Origin: Apodospora peruviana
Taxonomy: Eukaryota; Ascomycota; Sordariomycetes; Sordariales; Lasiosphaeriaceae
Assembly (NCBI GenBank): GCA_033439685.1
Contig: JAUEDM010000007.1
Location: forward strand, 248,001-312,000
Length of the DNA: 64,000 bases
Direction of reading: 5' to 3'
Shown here: one piece after another, positions 20,544-33,350 of the stretch
Position numbering within the stretch: the stretch's first letter is position 1
Layout: each line of letters begins with the position of its first letter
Program-made: the position numbers and the translations under genes
The notes under the pieces: model-generated
Seen by the model: the letters and a program-made list of their open reading frames with translations, nothing else
Told to the model about the DNA's origin: nothing
Databases searched by the model: none

Positions 20544-21379
20544 CGACTCGCCCTTCTCTTAACGTCCAGTTTTGACTAGGTAGGTACCTAGACCAAAGTT
20601 GGTGATATTTTATGGTGATATCAAGGGTTGTCGTTGAGTCGTTGGCCGGCTAATAAGAGTCGTACTAGCGGCATGTTGCATTCTCGATGCCGCACTGCAT
20701 TGCTAGTATCACATTTTAATCGCCAGCGGTATATCGGTCAATCCTTGAAGAACCATTTCGTTTGTCCTCCTCGATTTCTGTTTTTTTCTAGGAAGAAGAA
20801 AGCCATCCTAAAATTTGTTGTTTGGTTTCTGGTGTTGCATTCAGGGGCTGCTAGCCAAGCTTTTGATCACATCACCTAAAATCAGTCCAATACTGACGGC
20901 GGGAATAAGAAAATCCCCAGCACCCGAGATTGGAGCACCTTCAAGCCGCGAAGGACCGAAGTATGCGGGGAACCCGCATTCATCATGCTTCAGTTCTCCG
21001 CATTGGATCCAGCCGCCATCGCCACCTCCGTACTAGCTCCGCTGAACAAGCATTTTTGGCTCCAACTGACGCCGCCGGATCGGGGCCGATGGCTCGGTAC
21101 ATGCACTTCGCTGATGGGCCGCCCCGAGCTCTTGCCGTCGCGTCGTTCGGCCGTACGGGTCCCGACGCGAGCTGGTTCTCTACAAATATCATCGGGGTTT
21201 ATCGTCTCAGACACGCCCTTGATAGAAGATCAAGGCGGACTGCTGGTATTTTGACTCAGAATTCTCCTTCAGTTTCATCCACACCCATTAGTCAGCCCCT
21301 GAAACAACCGGCTCTTCCCCACCATCAAGCAACAACAACTGGAAGCAAACAAGACCGGAGCAACAACCTCAGAGCAACA
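20544..21379. other. Intergenic and 5' region of the monooxygenase gene
   Basis: No conserved gene. The frame of the next gene is open upstream from 20930, but that translation has no family features, and the flavoprotein fold begins just after the ATG at 21380. Confidence 0.55.
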
Positions 21380-23381
21380 ATGTCCGCCGACGCAGAACAA
21401 GTCGACGTACTAATATGCGGCTCCGGCTCAGCAGGCCTCTGCGCAGCGGTCTGGCTGTCTCGTTTCGGGGTGAACTACAAGATCCTCGAGCGCCGCGACG
21501 GACCCCTCCAGGTCGGCCAAGCGGATGGCGTGCAGACGCGCACGGTCGAGATTTTCGACAGCTTTGGGCTAGCGGAAGAGCTGCTCAGAGAGTCCTATCA
21601 TGTGCTCGAGCTAGCGTTCTGGTCGCCGCCACCACAGGATGAAGGTGTCGAGGTCGGAAGTCCTGGAACTAAAGGGATCCGGCGGGCGCGGTACGCACCC
21701 GACAAGGAGACCGAGATCAGTCACCAGCCGCACGTCATCTTGAACCAGGCACGGCTGAATGAGTTGATGATTGGCGATCTTGAGAAGTCGAGTGGCAAGG
21801 TGCCGCCGATTGAGTACGGTGTTGATGTCAAGGGCGTGCAGGTGGATAACTTGAAGGGGCGCGAGTATCCTGTGAAAGTTGAGGCGGTGACTCAAAGTGG
21901 TGTTGCGAAGACCTACAAGGCGCGATATGTGCTGGTAAGCTAACACTCCCCCCACCTTCCTCAGCAGCGATGTTAACGTCAGAAAGGGCTGCGACGGCGC
22001 GCACAGCATCATCCGCAAATCGCTCGGCTTCAAGATGGTGGGCGACACCTCAGACGCAGTCTGGGGCGTCATGGACGTCTACGTGCGCACCAATTTTCCC
22101 GACATCCGCAAAAAGGCCGTCATCAACGCCGCCGCCGGCAACCTTCTCATCATTCCTCGCGAGGGCGACGAGAAGGTGCGCTTCTACATCGAGCTGCCGT
22201 CGGGCACCGGCACAAAAGCAAGCGAGGTCACCCTCGAGGGACTCCAAGAGCGCGCCCGCCTCATCTTCCAGCCCTACGAGTTCGAGTTCGTCGAGACGGC
22301 GTGGTGGTCCGCCTACGCCATCGGCCAGCGCCTGGCCGACCACTTCCACCAGGACTATCGCGTTTTCTTGACCGGCGACGCGTGCCACACGCATTCGCCT
22401 AAAGCAGGGCAGGGGATGAATGTGTCTCTGCAGGATGGGCATAATATTGGCTGGAAGCTGGGGCTCATCCTCAATGGGTTGGCGCAACCGGCGCCGCTGC
22501 TGGAGTCGTATATTGTTGAACGCGAGAAAACAGCGAGGGAGCTGATTGAGTTTGATCGCATGTTTACCAAGTACTTTAATTCGAAGTACCGGCAAGACAA
22601 CGGGATTACGCCCCAGCAGTTTGCGGATAATTTCGTCAAGGCCGGTCGGTATACCGCTGGACAGGCGATTCAGTATACAGATTCGGCGGTCATCAAGACG
22701 AATGGAGAGCGGGACCGGGAGATTGCGGCCAAGATCACCGTTGGCATGCGGTTTCCCAGCGCGCAGGTGGTCAGGTTCTGCGATGCGAAGCCCATGCAGC
22801 TGGTGAAGGGGTTGCCGGCCACTGGGGCGTGGTTCCTGGTTGTCTTTGCCGGCGATATCCTTGATTCGCAGGGCGCGACGCGTCTGGAGAAGGTACGTCT
22901 TTCATCTTCCCAAGGGTTTAAAATGTTGGAAGCTGACAAGCACATAGGTCTCTGAAGTTCTGGCGCAAACAGTTCCTCGTTTCACGCCACCTGCCTCCGA
23001 CCCGGACAGCATCATCGACCGGGTTCTTGTCTTGGCTTCGGACAGGAAAAAGGTCGAGCAGGACCAGATCCCGAGCTTCTTTACCCCGGTCACCGGGCAA
23101 TGGAAGCTGAAATGTCTTTGTAAGACGTACGCCGATGACGAAAGCTACAACGACGGTCACGGCCACGCCTACCACGAATATGGCATTGATGCCCAGAAAG
23201 GGGCTGTCGTTATCGTTAGACCCGATCATTGTGAGTTGCAAGACTTCCCGACCTGAAATGGGTGATGCTAATGCTGTTATGATGTCAAGATGTTGCAAAG
23301 GTTACTTCTTTGGAGGAGGTCATCGAGAAGCCGGCAAGTATCCAGGAGTTCTTTGAGGGATTTCTTATACCGCAGGTATGA
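21380..23381 (+). CDS. FAD-dependent aromatic monooxygenase, phenol 2-monooxygenase type (611 aa)
   Basis: Class A flavoprotein hydroxylase. The dinucleotide fold is VLICGSGSAG (10-19), the DG motif is GCDGAHS (186-192), the GD motif is FLTGDACHTHSPKAGQG (~312-328), and a thioredoxin-like C-terminal domain follows, as in phenol hydroxylases (PF01494 plus PF07976). Four exons are inferred: 21380-21934, 21987-22892, 22948-23230 and 23290-23381. The introns are 52, 55 and 59 bp. The first acceptor is AAAG at 21986, which restores YVLGCDGAHS. The spliced frame is exactly 612 codons. Expected reaction: ortho-hydroxylation of a phenolic ring using NADPH and O2, in the cytosol. The substrate is unknown. 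A glutathione S-transferase follows 0.7 kb downstream on the same strand, so a shared detoxification role is possible but not shown. Confidence 0.9.
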
Positions 23382-24107
23382 GTAATTGTTAATATTAGTA
23401 ATGAGTGTGCATTTGGTGTTTGCATGAATACAGCCACATTTCGGGATCCCAAATCACGGTGCAGCAAGCCACCGGACATCTTGAACAAAAGTGAGGGCAT
23501 TCAGAACGTCAAGTTAAGCTTGGCGGGTGGCTGCATGTGATTGATACGGGGAGTTTTGGCACAACACTAACCAAAAACGGCGAGTTAAGCGAGTGCGAAC
23601 GCGATGATTCACGATCAAGGAAATCTGTAATACGGACATCTTTCTCTTCTCTCCGTTCGTTTCAAATTGAACAAAGATAACTGAATGTTCTGATACTCCA
23701 TTCAACTCGTTTCTGTCTGTTGTAGTACAAGAGCTAAAGTATTACGTCTTACGTCATCCCTCGGCTCGGGGAGGGGCGATGCCAGCAGGATTGGAGCGTC
23801 CGAAACATCGTCGCTGCGTATTTGGGGCGTAAAAACGCGTACGGGAGTATAAAACCACCGAATCCCCGCCAGAATGGCCGACCTGCTTCACTGCATCCAA
23901 ACACAAACCACAAACAAATGGTTCAACATCTCAACGTCGCACTCCGCCCGCTTCGGTTCACCACTGCCGCGAGTCACTTTGCTAAACAGTTCACTGCTGC
24001 ACCGTATCATTTCCAGTCTCCGTGTTGCTTCCCGGTTCAATCAACATCAGCAGAGACCTCATCAAAATTCCTTCACCAGCCCAAATCGAGTCTCATCATT
24101 TGCAACA
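23382..24107. other. Intergenic, 0.7 kb
   Basis: Promoter and 5' UTR of the glutathione S-transferase gene; an upstream open frame (from 23822) overlaps it without recognisable features. Confidence 0.5.
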
Positions 24108-25039
24108 ATGGCCTCCGAGTCAGCCACCAAAAAAGATCAACCGAAGATCAAAGTCTACTGGTAATTATCACAAATCCCACTCACCTTAACCCATGCTTAC
24201 ATAAAAAAGGCTCAATGACTCCCGCGCGCAACGCGTCCTCTGGCTGCTCGAGGAGTTGCATCTCGACTACGAGCTCGAGATATTCTACCGCAACAAGGAC
24301 ATGCTCGCCCCGCCCGACCTCGCAAAAGTGCACCCGCTGGGCAAGTCGCCCGTTGTCACCCTCACCTATCCTTCCAACTACCCAACTACTACAACCATGC
24401 AACCGGACAAGACCATCGTCCTCGCAGAAAGCGGTTTCATCTTCCAGTACCTGACCGAACATTTTGGCAACGATACCAATCTCCTTCCAAAACGGTACCC
24501 CGACGACGCAGAGGGAGTCGTGGGAGCCGAGACGGAGGCCTGGATGAGGTATCAATACTACCTCCATTACACGGAAGGTTCCTTTCAGCCCGCGCTGCTG
24601 GTGGCGCTTGTTTTGAACAGTACGTCCATGACCCCCTTCCTCTGCCGGGAAAAATACTGACATGTGCTGTGCAGTCCTCAAGGGACCGCAAATCCCTTTC
24701 CTGATCAGGCCAATCACGGGCTTCGTCGCCTCAAAATTCTACGACAATTTCGTGACGCCGTACATCGCCAATCATCTGTCATTTATTCAGTCGCAGCTTG
24801 AGAGTGCGCCGGACGGCGGTCCGTATCTGTGTGGCAAGCACCTCACGGCCGCGGACATTCTGCTCAACTTTCCGCTGGGGCTTGTGCATGATCGTCTGGG
24901 GGATATCAAGCTCAATGGCGAAAAGGTGGTGGACAAGTATCCCAAGGTGTGGGAGTATTTGCAACGGTTGCAGGGACATGATGGGTATAAGAGGGCCGAG
25001 AAACGGATTGAGGAGGTTGAGGCGAGGAATAAGAAATAA
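24108..25039 (+). CDS. Glutathione S-transferase (275 aa)
   Basis: Two-domain GST. The N-terminal thioredoxin-like domain contains KVYW followed by LNDSRAQRVLWLLEEL, the HPLGKSPVV segment with the cis-Pro that binds glutathione, and LAESGFIFQYL. The all-helical C-terminal domain contains GPYLCGKHLTAADILLNFPL, typical of fungal Gtt1-like GSTs. Exons are 24108-24160, 24210-24619 and 24675-25039, with introns of 49 and 55 bp (GTAATT...AAAG and GTACGT...GCAG). The spliced frame is exactly 276 codons. The enzyme conjugates glutathione to electrophiles or reduces peroxides in the cytosol. The catalytic residue is probably the Ser in NDSRAQ. A Thr/Pro/Ser insert (YPSNYPTTTTMQPD) between the two fold halves is longer than usual. 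Confidence 0.9.
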
Positions 25040-27018
25040 GAGTTGAAGATGAGAGAAAATCGTGCTTTGAGCCGGCGCTGGATTTGACACTGCTGCTGTA
25101 CGACTAGGATAGTTTGTATCTAAGTACATGGGTATAGAGACTGATAATAATACTCGCTTCTCATTTATTGCCCTCTGCCACGTATAAGACGAAACCGGAT
25201 CACCCCATTAGCAGTGGAGTGCATTTGCTGAGTGGTCTGACCAACGCAGGTACAGTTTTCGAGGTTCAACACACCTGACCCGTCCTCACTTACTGACTGA
25301 GTGCCGAGATCGGCGGGTTGTAGGGTATCTCCGGGACCTCTTCCGAGTCAGCCCCCAAGGTAGTTGGGTAGTATTCATTACCGTACTTAAAATGCTTGGC
25401 AAGGTTCAAAAGTTAGAGTGGTAATTCGAATTCGACCCATTTTGTATCGTCATGATGCAAATTGACGACACCTCGACGTTCATCTGATTGAGAGACTTTG
25501 TTCGTGCCGGTGATGGCTGTACTTACCTAACGCATACGGACGTGTTGCCGACTTGCCCATGCCTAGTATATCTTGGCAATAGTCGTAGTAGGGAAAGTTG
25601 TTGGAATAACCTCAACGCACATACCGTTGACAGGGCAACAACTAGAAAGCACGCATAACCTGGCTTGCTAGTAGCGGATATCCGTACCGGGACCGGCTGC
25701 GCCGGTATTCCGAAGCCAGGGCGAGCTCGATTCTACTCACACACAAAAGTGGTTTTTTTTCCCCCTTTGTATCGAATAGTTTCCTTCTTTTCTTCCTTAG
25801 ACAAATAGTCGCACTTGCGAACACCTTCATCGAGCCGTTCGCTTCGTGACTACGTCTGCAGATTACTTGATTCTTTGCTTATTGCAACCAACAGAAAGAT
25901 CTTCTTGTTCTTTCACTTGATCCACATATTCTCGGACAGCAGCAGATGCAACACTCAAGGTGGTGGCGAGTTCGTCCCACTGACCTTTATCATGAGCCCA
26001 CGTGTGGAGACAATATCGATACCTACCTAGCCAAGCCTCGCAACCAGGAACTTCATGTTGGTGATTATCTTTCTTATACTAATCGCTGAGCGTTGCGAGT
26101 TTACTAGTGGAGTCTACTAAGCCTAGAGTCTGAGATGAAAAAGACATGACGGCGATCATGTCTCCAATGATGTGTCGTCATGAGGCTAGTATGTACATAT
26201 GTTACTCGTTGGGGGTTTCGGATTGGTGAGATTTCTCTCGTACCTAGACGCTAGGCGGCAGGTTAGTTTTAAAGTTCAACGCATGCATATATTGACCCTT
26301 GAAAGGTAGATAGATGGTGCTGGCTAGACATAAGGCTTGTGAGCAGTGTCGTATTAGTAGTACTATTGCCGTGACACCTGCCTAACATAAACTGTTGTGT
26401 AAGCTGCTGCGCTTGAACAGCGCGAGCTAGCTAATTGGGGGACTCGGAGTCGTGGTTAATACCCCTGCGTCTACTTCTTTAGCCGTTACACAGGGTCGTC
26501 TCACGCTTCGCCTAAGTCTTGATCAACAGGTATTCATGGGACTTTGGCCCCCATATCGGGTTAACTTCTATTCGGTTGACATCGGACTGGACCCGCCACT
26601 CAGAAGATCACTAGCTTGGATGAGGCGCTGCGCATAATGCAGGCTTACCGGTATGACTATAATGTCCATCAGCCCCTTAGTACGACGCTAGGTACTACGC
26701 AGCTCAACTAGATGAAAGTCTAGAACTAGCTAGCAGTTAGACACCTTGATAGGCGGGTGTATCGTGAAAGACTCGGACTCTAACACAAGTTGCAACTCTC
26801 ATGGAATGCGAGTTCCGAATACTAGAATCAAGAGCTGAATGTCCGGTCGTCTTGTCGTGGTCATGTCCTAGGCATGCTTGGAAACTTCAAGACCTCACCC
26901 AAGTATATAAAGCTGCTCGCCGTCTCCCTCCAAAAACATATCCTCTTCTCAACCCATCACTCCATCATCCCATCACCTCCACCATTTACCCCAAGTATTC
27001 CAGTTCTATTATTCAAAA
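25040..27018. other. Gene-poor stretch, 2.0 kb
   Basis: Read on both strands without finding a gene, RNA or clear repeat. Many CTAG and short TA-rich words occur but no ordered structure. It ends with the promoter of the next gene (TATA-like element at 26904). Confidence 0.55.
26904..26911 (+). promoter_or_regulatory. TATA box
   Basis: TATATAAA 108-115 bp upstream of the ATG at 27019, a common distance for highly expressed fungal genes. Confidence 0.6.
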
Positions 27019-27643
27019 ATGCAGCTCACTCAAACCTCTTCCTCGGCCTCGCCGCCACCGCCTCGGCCGTCGATCTCTACCTCTACACCGGCAACTGCTT
27101 CAACAGCGCCGGCATTGTCTGCACTAACATCAACCCCAACACCTGCTGCGGCGGATCCAACGTCAACATCTTCCCCCAGGTCGGCTTCCGCGCGATCCCG
27201 GCAACTTGGAACCTCGAATGCCGCGGCCACGCCGGCGGCTTCTGCAACCAGATCCGCCAGGTCCAGCGCGCCTCGGGCGGCCGGGACTTGTGCCTCGGTA
27301 GCGGCCCCTTTTCCGGCAGCGGCTACGGCTTCACCAGCAAGAAGAAGCGTTTTGCCCAGCCGACGGAAGAAGGCTGCGCCGCCGAGGATGTAGGAGGCTG
27401 TACCGCCTCTCAGAAGCCGGACCTTTTGTTCCTAGCGGATGGGACGCAGTACAAGATTTCCGATTTGGACGATGCTGATATCGACGGACTGTAAGTTTGA
27501 TTTTTACCTACCCCCTGCTTTTCTTTGCGCCCGAGATCACTTGCTAATAATTACGGCACACCTTTAGTGTTAAGCTCGCCGCAAGCGGTGCAAACGCCAC
27601 CGATGTCCCCGCCGAGTTTGGTGCGCTTGAGATCAAGAAATAG
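27019..27643 (+). CDS. Cysteine-rich small secreted protein, frame broken by one base in the signal peptide
   Basis: The mature region begins VDLYLYTGNCFNSAG and has a dense Cys pattern (VCTNINPNTCCGGSN, LECRGHAGGFCNQIR, DLCLGSGPF). It continues through a 77-bp intron (27491-27567, GTAAGT...TTTAG) to a TAG at 27641-27643. The ATG at 27019 (ATGCAGCTCACT) starts a signal peptide, but its frame is one base off the mature frame. The hydrophobic run LFLGLAATASA directly before VDLYLY is in the mature frame. The shift lies in the A-run at 27032-27034 (CAAACC), where one more A would make one frame. No other in-frame ATG is seen between the TATA box and the mature part. It is either a homopolymer error or a recent inactivation. 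About 190 residues, secreted, function unknown; I recall the CCGGSN/ECRGHAGG pattern in other fungal secreted proteins. Confidence 0.7.
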
Positions 27644-28055
27644 AGAGATTTCGGGGCTGTATGCTAATTAAGTCTGGAGTATAATGGGTCGGCTGGTTGA
27701 GAGATTGTCGGATGTGGAGCCAGTAAAGGTTGAGGTTCATTCACTTCATCCGAAGTTGCTCTTACTTCGGACCCAGAATTTCTGCCAGCGGTAATAGGTA
27801 GTATAAAGTGCCCTCAGAAAAGTATTTCACTCCAAAAGCACCAGCCTTCCGCTTGCAATTGCTCTTTGCATTATCAGCTTGCACTTCCTCTTACGATCCC
27901 CCCATGCGTTTTCAACTTACACCTGAACCTTGCGCTTTCGTCGATTTCCCTATCATTCAATCGCCAATCCGGTTCTTCTCAACTCAATCGCCAGTTCGCT
28001 TCTTCTCAACTCAATCGCCAGTTCGCTTCTTCCTAACTTTGGCGCCAACTACAGA
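27644..28055. other. Intergenic with 27-bp triple repeat
   Basis: Spacer before the F-box-like gene. It holds three adjacent 27-bp units (27958-28038), which lie in the likely 5' UTR of that gene. Confidence 0.55.
27958..28038. repeat. 27-bp tandem repeat, three copies
   Basis: Units 27958-27984, 27985-28011 and 28012-28038; the unit is CAATCGCCAGTTCGCTTCTT followed by CTCAACT with few differences. The first copy is the most diverged. Confidence 0.85.
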
Positions 28056-28824
28056 ATGTCTGAAACGACGGACGTAACGTTTGCAAGCCTCCCTTTGGAG
28101 GTTCACGAGATGATAGCTGCTAGTCTGGTACGTCAGCCCAAAGTGAATCACATTGGTAGCTACCCACTTGGAAAAGCAAAGACTGACATACCGCTTGAAT
28201 AATAACAGGACGACTCGGAGAGGGACACGCTCCACAGCCTGGCCCTGGTCTGCCGCGTTGCGATTCATAACGCCGCCAAGCGATCCCTGTATCGCTACAT
28301 CAGCATCAACAACAGCACCGTACTCTCTCTGCTGTTCCGCACGTTGCTCGAGGACCCCGACCTTGCCAGCCGTATCAGCGGAATCACAATCTCCCACGAT
28401 GTATTAGCGTACGACGGCTGCCGAATCCATCAGATCTTCGACCGGGTTCTCCTGTCTCGCAGCGCAGTGGAAACAACCCGAGGCTCCGAAATGACCTCCA
28501 ACTCGCCGAGGTCACTAGCTCTAGGAGTGCGCATGTTATTCTTCCTGAGAGCGCGCGTCGTTGGCTAGATCGTCGGCCCATAGATGGTGGACCCAGCAGC
28601 TATTTACGGTGATCCTGGCCCTGGCGACGGACCTGACTCTCATCGCCAGGTCATGGTATCGCGAGCGTTGGGCCGCACCCCCCCCCACAATCGGCTCTTT
28701 TGGGACCAACGAAGGCTACGGGGCGGGCAAATTCAGTCCGTTGAATGCTATGCTCTCGCGGGCGTTCGTCCACGAGCCGGCGCTTGTTCCGACGTTCCTC
28801 AAGCGTCTGGCAACGTTTGAATGA
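28056..28824 (+). pseudogene. F-box-like gene, decayed
   Basis: ATG 28056 starts an F-box-like segment (SLPLEVHEMIAASL). It is spliced over an 81-bp intron (28128-28208, GTACGT...AACAG) to DDSERDTLHSLALVCR, SLYRYISIN and LEDPDLASRISGITIS, the usual opening of fungal F-box proteins. The frame stops at 28568 after only 143 residues. A different frame then carries TVILALATDLTLIARSW and an open stretch to 28824, resembling the next part of such proteins ('LL-LL-LATDLT-L'). At least one frame break therefore lies between about 28460 and 28600. The normal length would be 400 or more residues and nothing similar follows. If expressed, only a truncated F-box peptide (SCF ubiquitin-ligase adaptor) would form. 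Confidence 0.55.
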
Positions 28825-31287
28825 ATCAACAACCCCGCCGGGCCGCTCACCATCACTCCGGGTGATTTCGGCCGCTTCTGCAGTTTTATACATAATGACG
28901 CGGCCAAGAGGGGCAAGAACCTCAGGATAAAGTGCAGCTTGCCCTTCGCGACATACCTGCCTAATGAGTATCTTGTATTTTAATTATGTAGCAATGGCAT
29001 GACGGAATACTACCTCTGTTGGAATAAAACCATTTGTGCAGTGGCATATCTGTGGCGGTTAGGCCACTTGGACGACAAGCTCTAGCTTTCACCGAATTTC
29101 CACCGCTTCCTATAGCGTGGTTTCGGCCGTCATTGTTTTTATGGCCCACACATGTAATTGTCAGGAGCTGCTAAATCCCGAAGATTATAGGTATGAGATT
29201 CCGTATGGTAGTAGGGTCAGAATAGAGCAATCCAAGTGCCGCGCTCCAGCTTACCAAACATCACTTAAGCATAATGCAGTTGCCAACTGCTCACCCCTGA
29301 TAAGTTACTGGTACCAAAAAAACGACGCGTGTAAGCATCTCTTTTGAACCACCTCCTAGACATGCTGATCAAGCTATTGTGCGGCGCGGTGGGAGAAAAG
29401 TCAGGAGTTTCTTTGGGGAAACTCCGAAGGCGTGTTGGTTGGTGTGTGTCTCCAACGTGCTCTCGATGGATCATGGGAAACAAGGAGAGCCTTGTCCGAG
29501 AATGCGATGCTCCTGAACGAATGAGTAGGGGATTGTCTTCAGTCTACGATTACACCCAAAGGATGAGAGAATAACGACGCACACAACATTGCATATACTT
29601 TATATGAAAAATACCTACGATGTTTTACTCGGACAGGTATCAATACCTGGTTTGGGAGGGCATGCATGCATACGGGCGTAGGCTTGCATATGCCGTCCCC
29701 GGAAGGAGTAGATGGGAAAATGTACAGCATGATGAAGATTATAGCGGTCACTGCTGCATAGTCTTTTGATACTATTATAAAGACTGCTAGATACCTAGGC
29801 AGTGTTGTTGTGAGTGGCTCATTCTCACCCTCATCTCACCTCAGAATGCCCGCGGTAGTTGCATCACGATCCCCGTGTCCGAGTCTGGTAATGAACATAT
29901 AGCCCATACGAGAATGTGAAGGTGGGGGGTAAGCAGGAGATAATTGCCCGATGTCGGTAGAAACCAAGTGATTAGGACACCAAGACGAAGCAAGAGAACT
30001 GCACGTCATCGCATTAGTTCTAGTCTTGACATCGTCAACCTGAACTAGAAAGACGCATACATGTATACTGCAACCCTGTCTCATCCAAGTAGATGCTCTG
30101 CCAATGCAGCAATTCCGGAGTGGGTTCCACCAATTAGAGACAGTGGAAGGTTAGGTTTCATCCACCGCGGAGAGGAGCAGTTGCATTTAAATGGAGCCCT
30201 GGTGAGTTGCAGATGCACGGTGTGTTGGCCTTTCCGACGATTGGCCCGTTGGGAGTCTGTCTGGAGAAAACCACCCACTGTGTCGGCTCGGCATGCACAC
30301 AGATAAGCATCTTGGCCGTTCCCAGCTCGTCGGGCCTCCCCGTGTTCCCAAGACAGACTGGATGTACGGTACATCACCTCATGTGGCTCGCAGCTTACCA
30401 TCTCCCGTCTGACCGTTGAGAGTTGTGTGCAGCCTCTTATTCGCCAATCTCCTAGTTAGATGGATCTCTTGAACTAACTATCCGATCCCGGGGATCCAAT
30501 CACTTATTTTTACCACTTGCCTCCGCAAAAGGAACCTCCGGCATGTCTTGTGTGTGTGGGGAGAATCCACCCTGAGTCACTCAGGATGTTTAGGGAAGAA
30601 ACATGCAGACGGTATGTGCTTGTTTATTGTCACTCACAGCTACATGAGACCACCCAGGTAGTACTGTAGACTACTGCAGTCCAGCAACTGCAACTCGAGG
30701 TCAACCCCGGCACTTATGAGGAAATACAGCAGTATGCATTATAGGCGCCACTTCCCAGCTTGGTAAGTGACATACACCGTAGCTCCGACTCGAAGCGCCA
30801 AGAAAACTTGAAGAGGAGAACGAGCAACAAGCAAATATGAGCTAGTCAAGATAGATGGATGGGGGGACACCCAGATTCCCGGTTCCATGACTTTTCGTAT
30901 CCTCCCCGCTCGCTTCGGGTGCATTAGTCCATGTTTGTACCATCCATGCGACCTAGGGCAATGAGGTAGTACCGGTCCATTCCGTGCTGACCGCACAGCT
31001 TGCAGGCAGACGAAAACGGGGCGTGGGGAATAGACAGGATTAGATCTATTCACCACGGCTTGTTGGTCTGGCCTATATGTACACGTTGGAGCGGAAGATC
31101 ATGTGGACAGATCAGGTCAAATCCACTGATACTAAAACCCTTGTCTCAGGTCTCCTGATGGTCTTCCTGACTTTCTCGTTTCTCTTCCCATCTTCCGAGA
31201 CAACTTGAAGCAGGACACTTCCTCCCTCCACCCCTTAGACTCAATCTCACAACTTCCCGAGCCAGGGCTTACCTTTACCGTCTCGAC
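28825..31287. other. Gene-poor stretch, 2.5 kb
   Basis: No gene, RNA gene or ordered repeat found on either strand. Short open frames exist but lack codon bias, motifs or splice support. Confidence 0.55.
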
Positions 31288-33350
31288 ATGAAAGTAGCCG
31301 TCATTGGAGGCGGTCCCTCGGGACTGGTGACGCTCAAGTATCTGCTCAACGCGCATACATCCCTCCACGTGCGGCCCATTGAGGCGAAGCTATTCGAGAG
31401 CGAGGATGCCGTAGGCGGCACCTTTTACGCCCGCACCTACGAAGATGCAGAGGTCAGCCCAACACTCTCCCCACCAACCTATCCCTCACCACTAACACCA
31501 ACCAGCTCGTCTCCTCCAAACAACTCACCACCTTTTCTGACTTTCGCCCGCGCGACGACGACCCAGACTTCTTGTCTGCAAGCCGGTACATCCAGTACCT
31601 GCAAGACTACTGCACCCATTTCCGGCTATGGCCGCACATCAACCTCTCAACCGCAGTCCAGGCCATCACCAGAGACACAGACGGCAAGCACACGGTGACC
31701 TACCTTAACAAAACAACCGGCGAGCGTTTCCAATGGGAGTGCGACGCCATCGCCGTGTGCTCGGGTCTGCACGTGACGCCCAACATCCCCCAGATTCCCG
31801 GGATGGAGAACGTGCCAATACGAATACATTCCTCGGAATTCAAGGGTCGGGCCCAGTTTGGGGAAAACAAAACCGTCATGGTGTTGGGGTCAGGCGAGAC
31901 CGGCGCCGATGTTGCGTATATGGCTGTCACGGCTCCCACGAAGCGCGTCATCATGTGCCATCGGAGCGGGTTTCATTTTGCTCCAAAGGTATACCTGCCC
32001 TCCTTACCCTTCACACCCTGCTTACACACTGACAATATGGACGTGGGATAGCGAAACCTAAACCCAACAATCCTCCCCATTTTCGGCAGGAAACCAAAAT
32101 CAACCAACCTCACAGTCCCATTAGACAACGCCCGCGCCTCCCTCTTCGACACAGCCTACGTGCACCCATTGCTCAGATCCCACTCCGCACTCTGGACATT
32201 CTACGACATTTATGTCAAGTCAATCCTCTGGCTGAACACAGGCACGCCCGGCGGGTTGGACCAACTAGTCGGCGAGCCCTCACCCGAAAAGAACCATGTG
32301 TCTCGAATCTTCTTCAATAAATCGTCCAACGCGGGCCCGTACATCAGTGCCCCGTACAGACGCAACGCGAAGCGGTCAACGATCGACAAGATTCGCTCTG
32401 CGATAATCCAAGCGCCAATCAAAGATACCGGCGACCGCCAAATCGATCTCGCGCCCTGGCCTGAATCTGTTTCTTGTGCCGGCGTCGTGAAATTCAACAA
32501 CAGTCAACGACTAGAATGGGAACGCATAAAAGATGAGAGTATCACTCCTGACATCGTGGTCTACTGCACCGGTTATCGGCAGGAATTTGCTTTCTTCGAG
32601 GTGCATAACAAGGTGAATGCGGACAAAGAAGGACGGAGGAGGTATCCCGTTGCTGCCGAGGCTGATGTCAGAGATATCTGGAAACATGATGATCACACTG
32701 TTGGCTTCATTGGGTTTTTACGGCCGAGTTTGGGAGCGATTCCGCCTCTCAGTGAGATGCAGGCGCAGCTGTGGATCATGAACCTCGCTGCGCCGGACTA
32801 TTTGCCTGCTGCCCTGAAACCGGTGGCCATGGCCTGGCGGGATGATGAGTCGCACTATAGGTTGGTGCAGCCACCTGGCAGTAGGATCCGGTATGGAATC
32901 GATCACGAGAGTTATGTTTACCAGCTTGCTTTGGATATGGGCTCTGCACCGGGGGCGATTGAGATAATTTGGAAGGGGTTGGTTGAGAGAAGGGGGAAGG
33001 GGTGGAGACTGCCCATCGTGTGGGCGCTTGGTGCAAACTATAATGCCAAGTTTAGGTTGAGAGGGCCGTGGAAGTGGGAGGGTGCTACGGAGGTGTTGGA
33101 AACGGAGATGTGGACTGTTATTACTAGGCGGAGATGGTTCTTTGATCACTTCTTGTTGTCCGTTTTGCCGATGATGATCTTTGGGCCGGTCAGTCTGGTT
33201 GTTTGGTTGTATGCGACGGTGTACTGGTTGGTGTTAGGGGTTGAGCCGGGTAGGAATGGTGGCTCGATGAAGAAAGAGATCGTGGTGAATGGGTTTCATT
33301 ATGATGATTGGTCGGAGGAGACCAAGAAGGAGAAGGATGGTATGTTGTGA
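31288..33350 (+). CDS. Flavin-containing monooxygenase-like protein with C-terminal membrane segment (648 aa)
   Basis: The FAD site is AVIGGGPSGLVTLKYLL (4-20). The second, NADPH site is MVLGSGETGADVAYMA (~180-195), preceded by SEFKGRAQF, a loose match to the FMO signature FxGxxxHxxxY. Exons are 31288-31452, 31506-31988 and 32052-33350; introns of 53 bp (GTCAGC...CCAG) and 63 bp (GTATAC...ATAG). Together they are exactly 649 codons. A strongly hydrophobic stretch (~579-610, FLLSVLPMMIFGPVSLVVWL) suggests anchoring in a membrane, as seen in ER FMOs. The expected reaction is NADPH- and O2-dependent oxygenation of a soft nucleophile (N or S) or a ketone; the substrate is not inferable. No biosynthetic cluster partners surround it. 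Confidence 0.85.

Noticed and set aside
19352..25039. A secondary-metabolite cluster around the monooxygenase and GST
   Set aside because: No PKS, NRPS, terpene synthase or cluster regulator is present; the transporter next to them is only a fragment.
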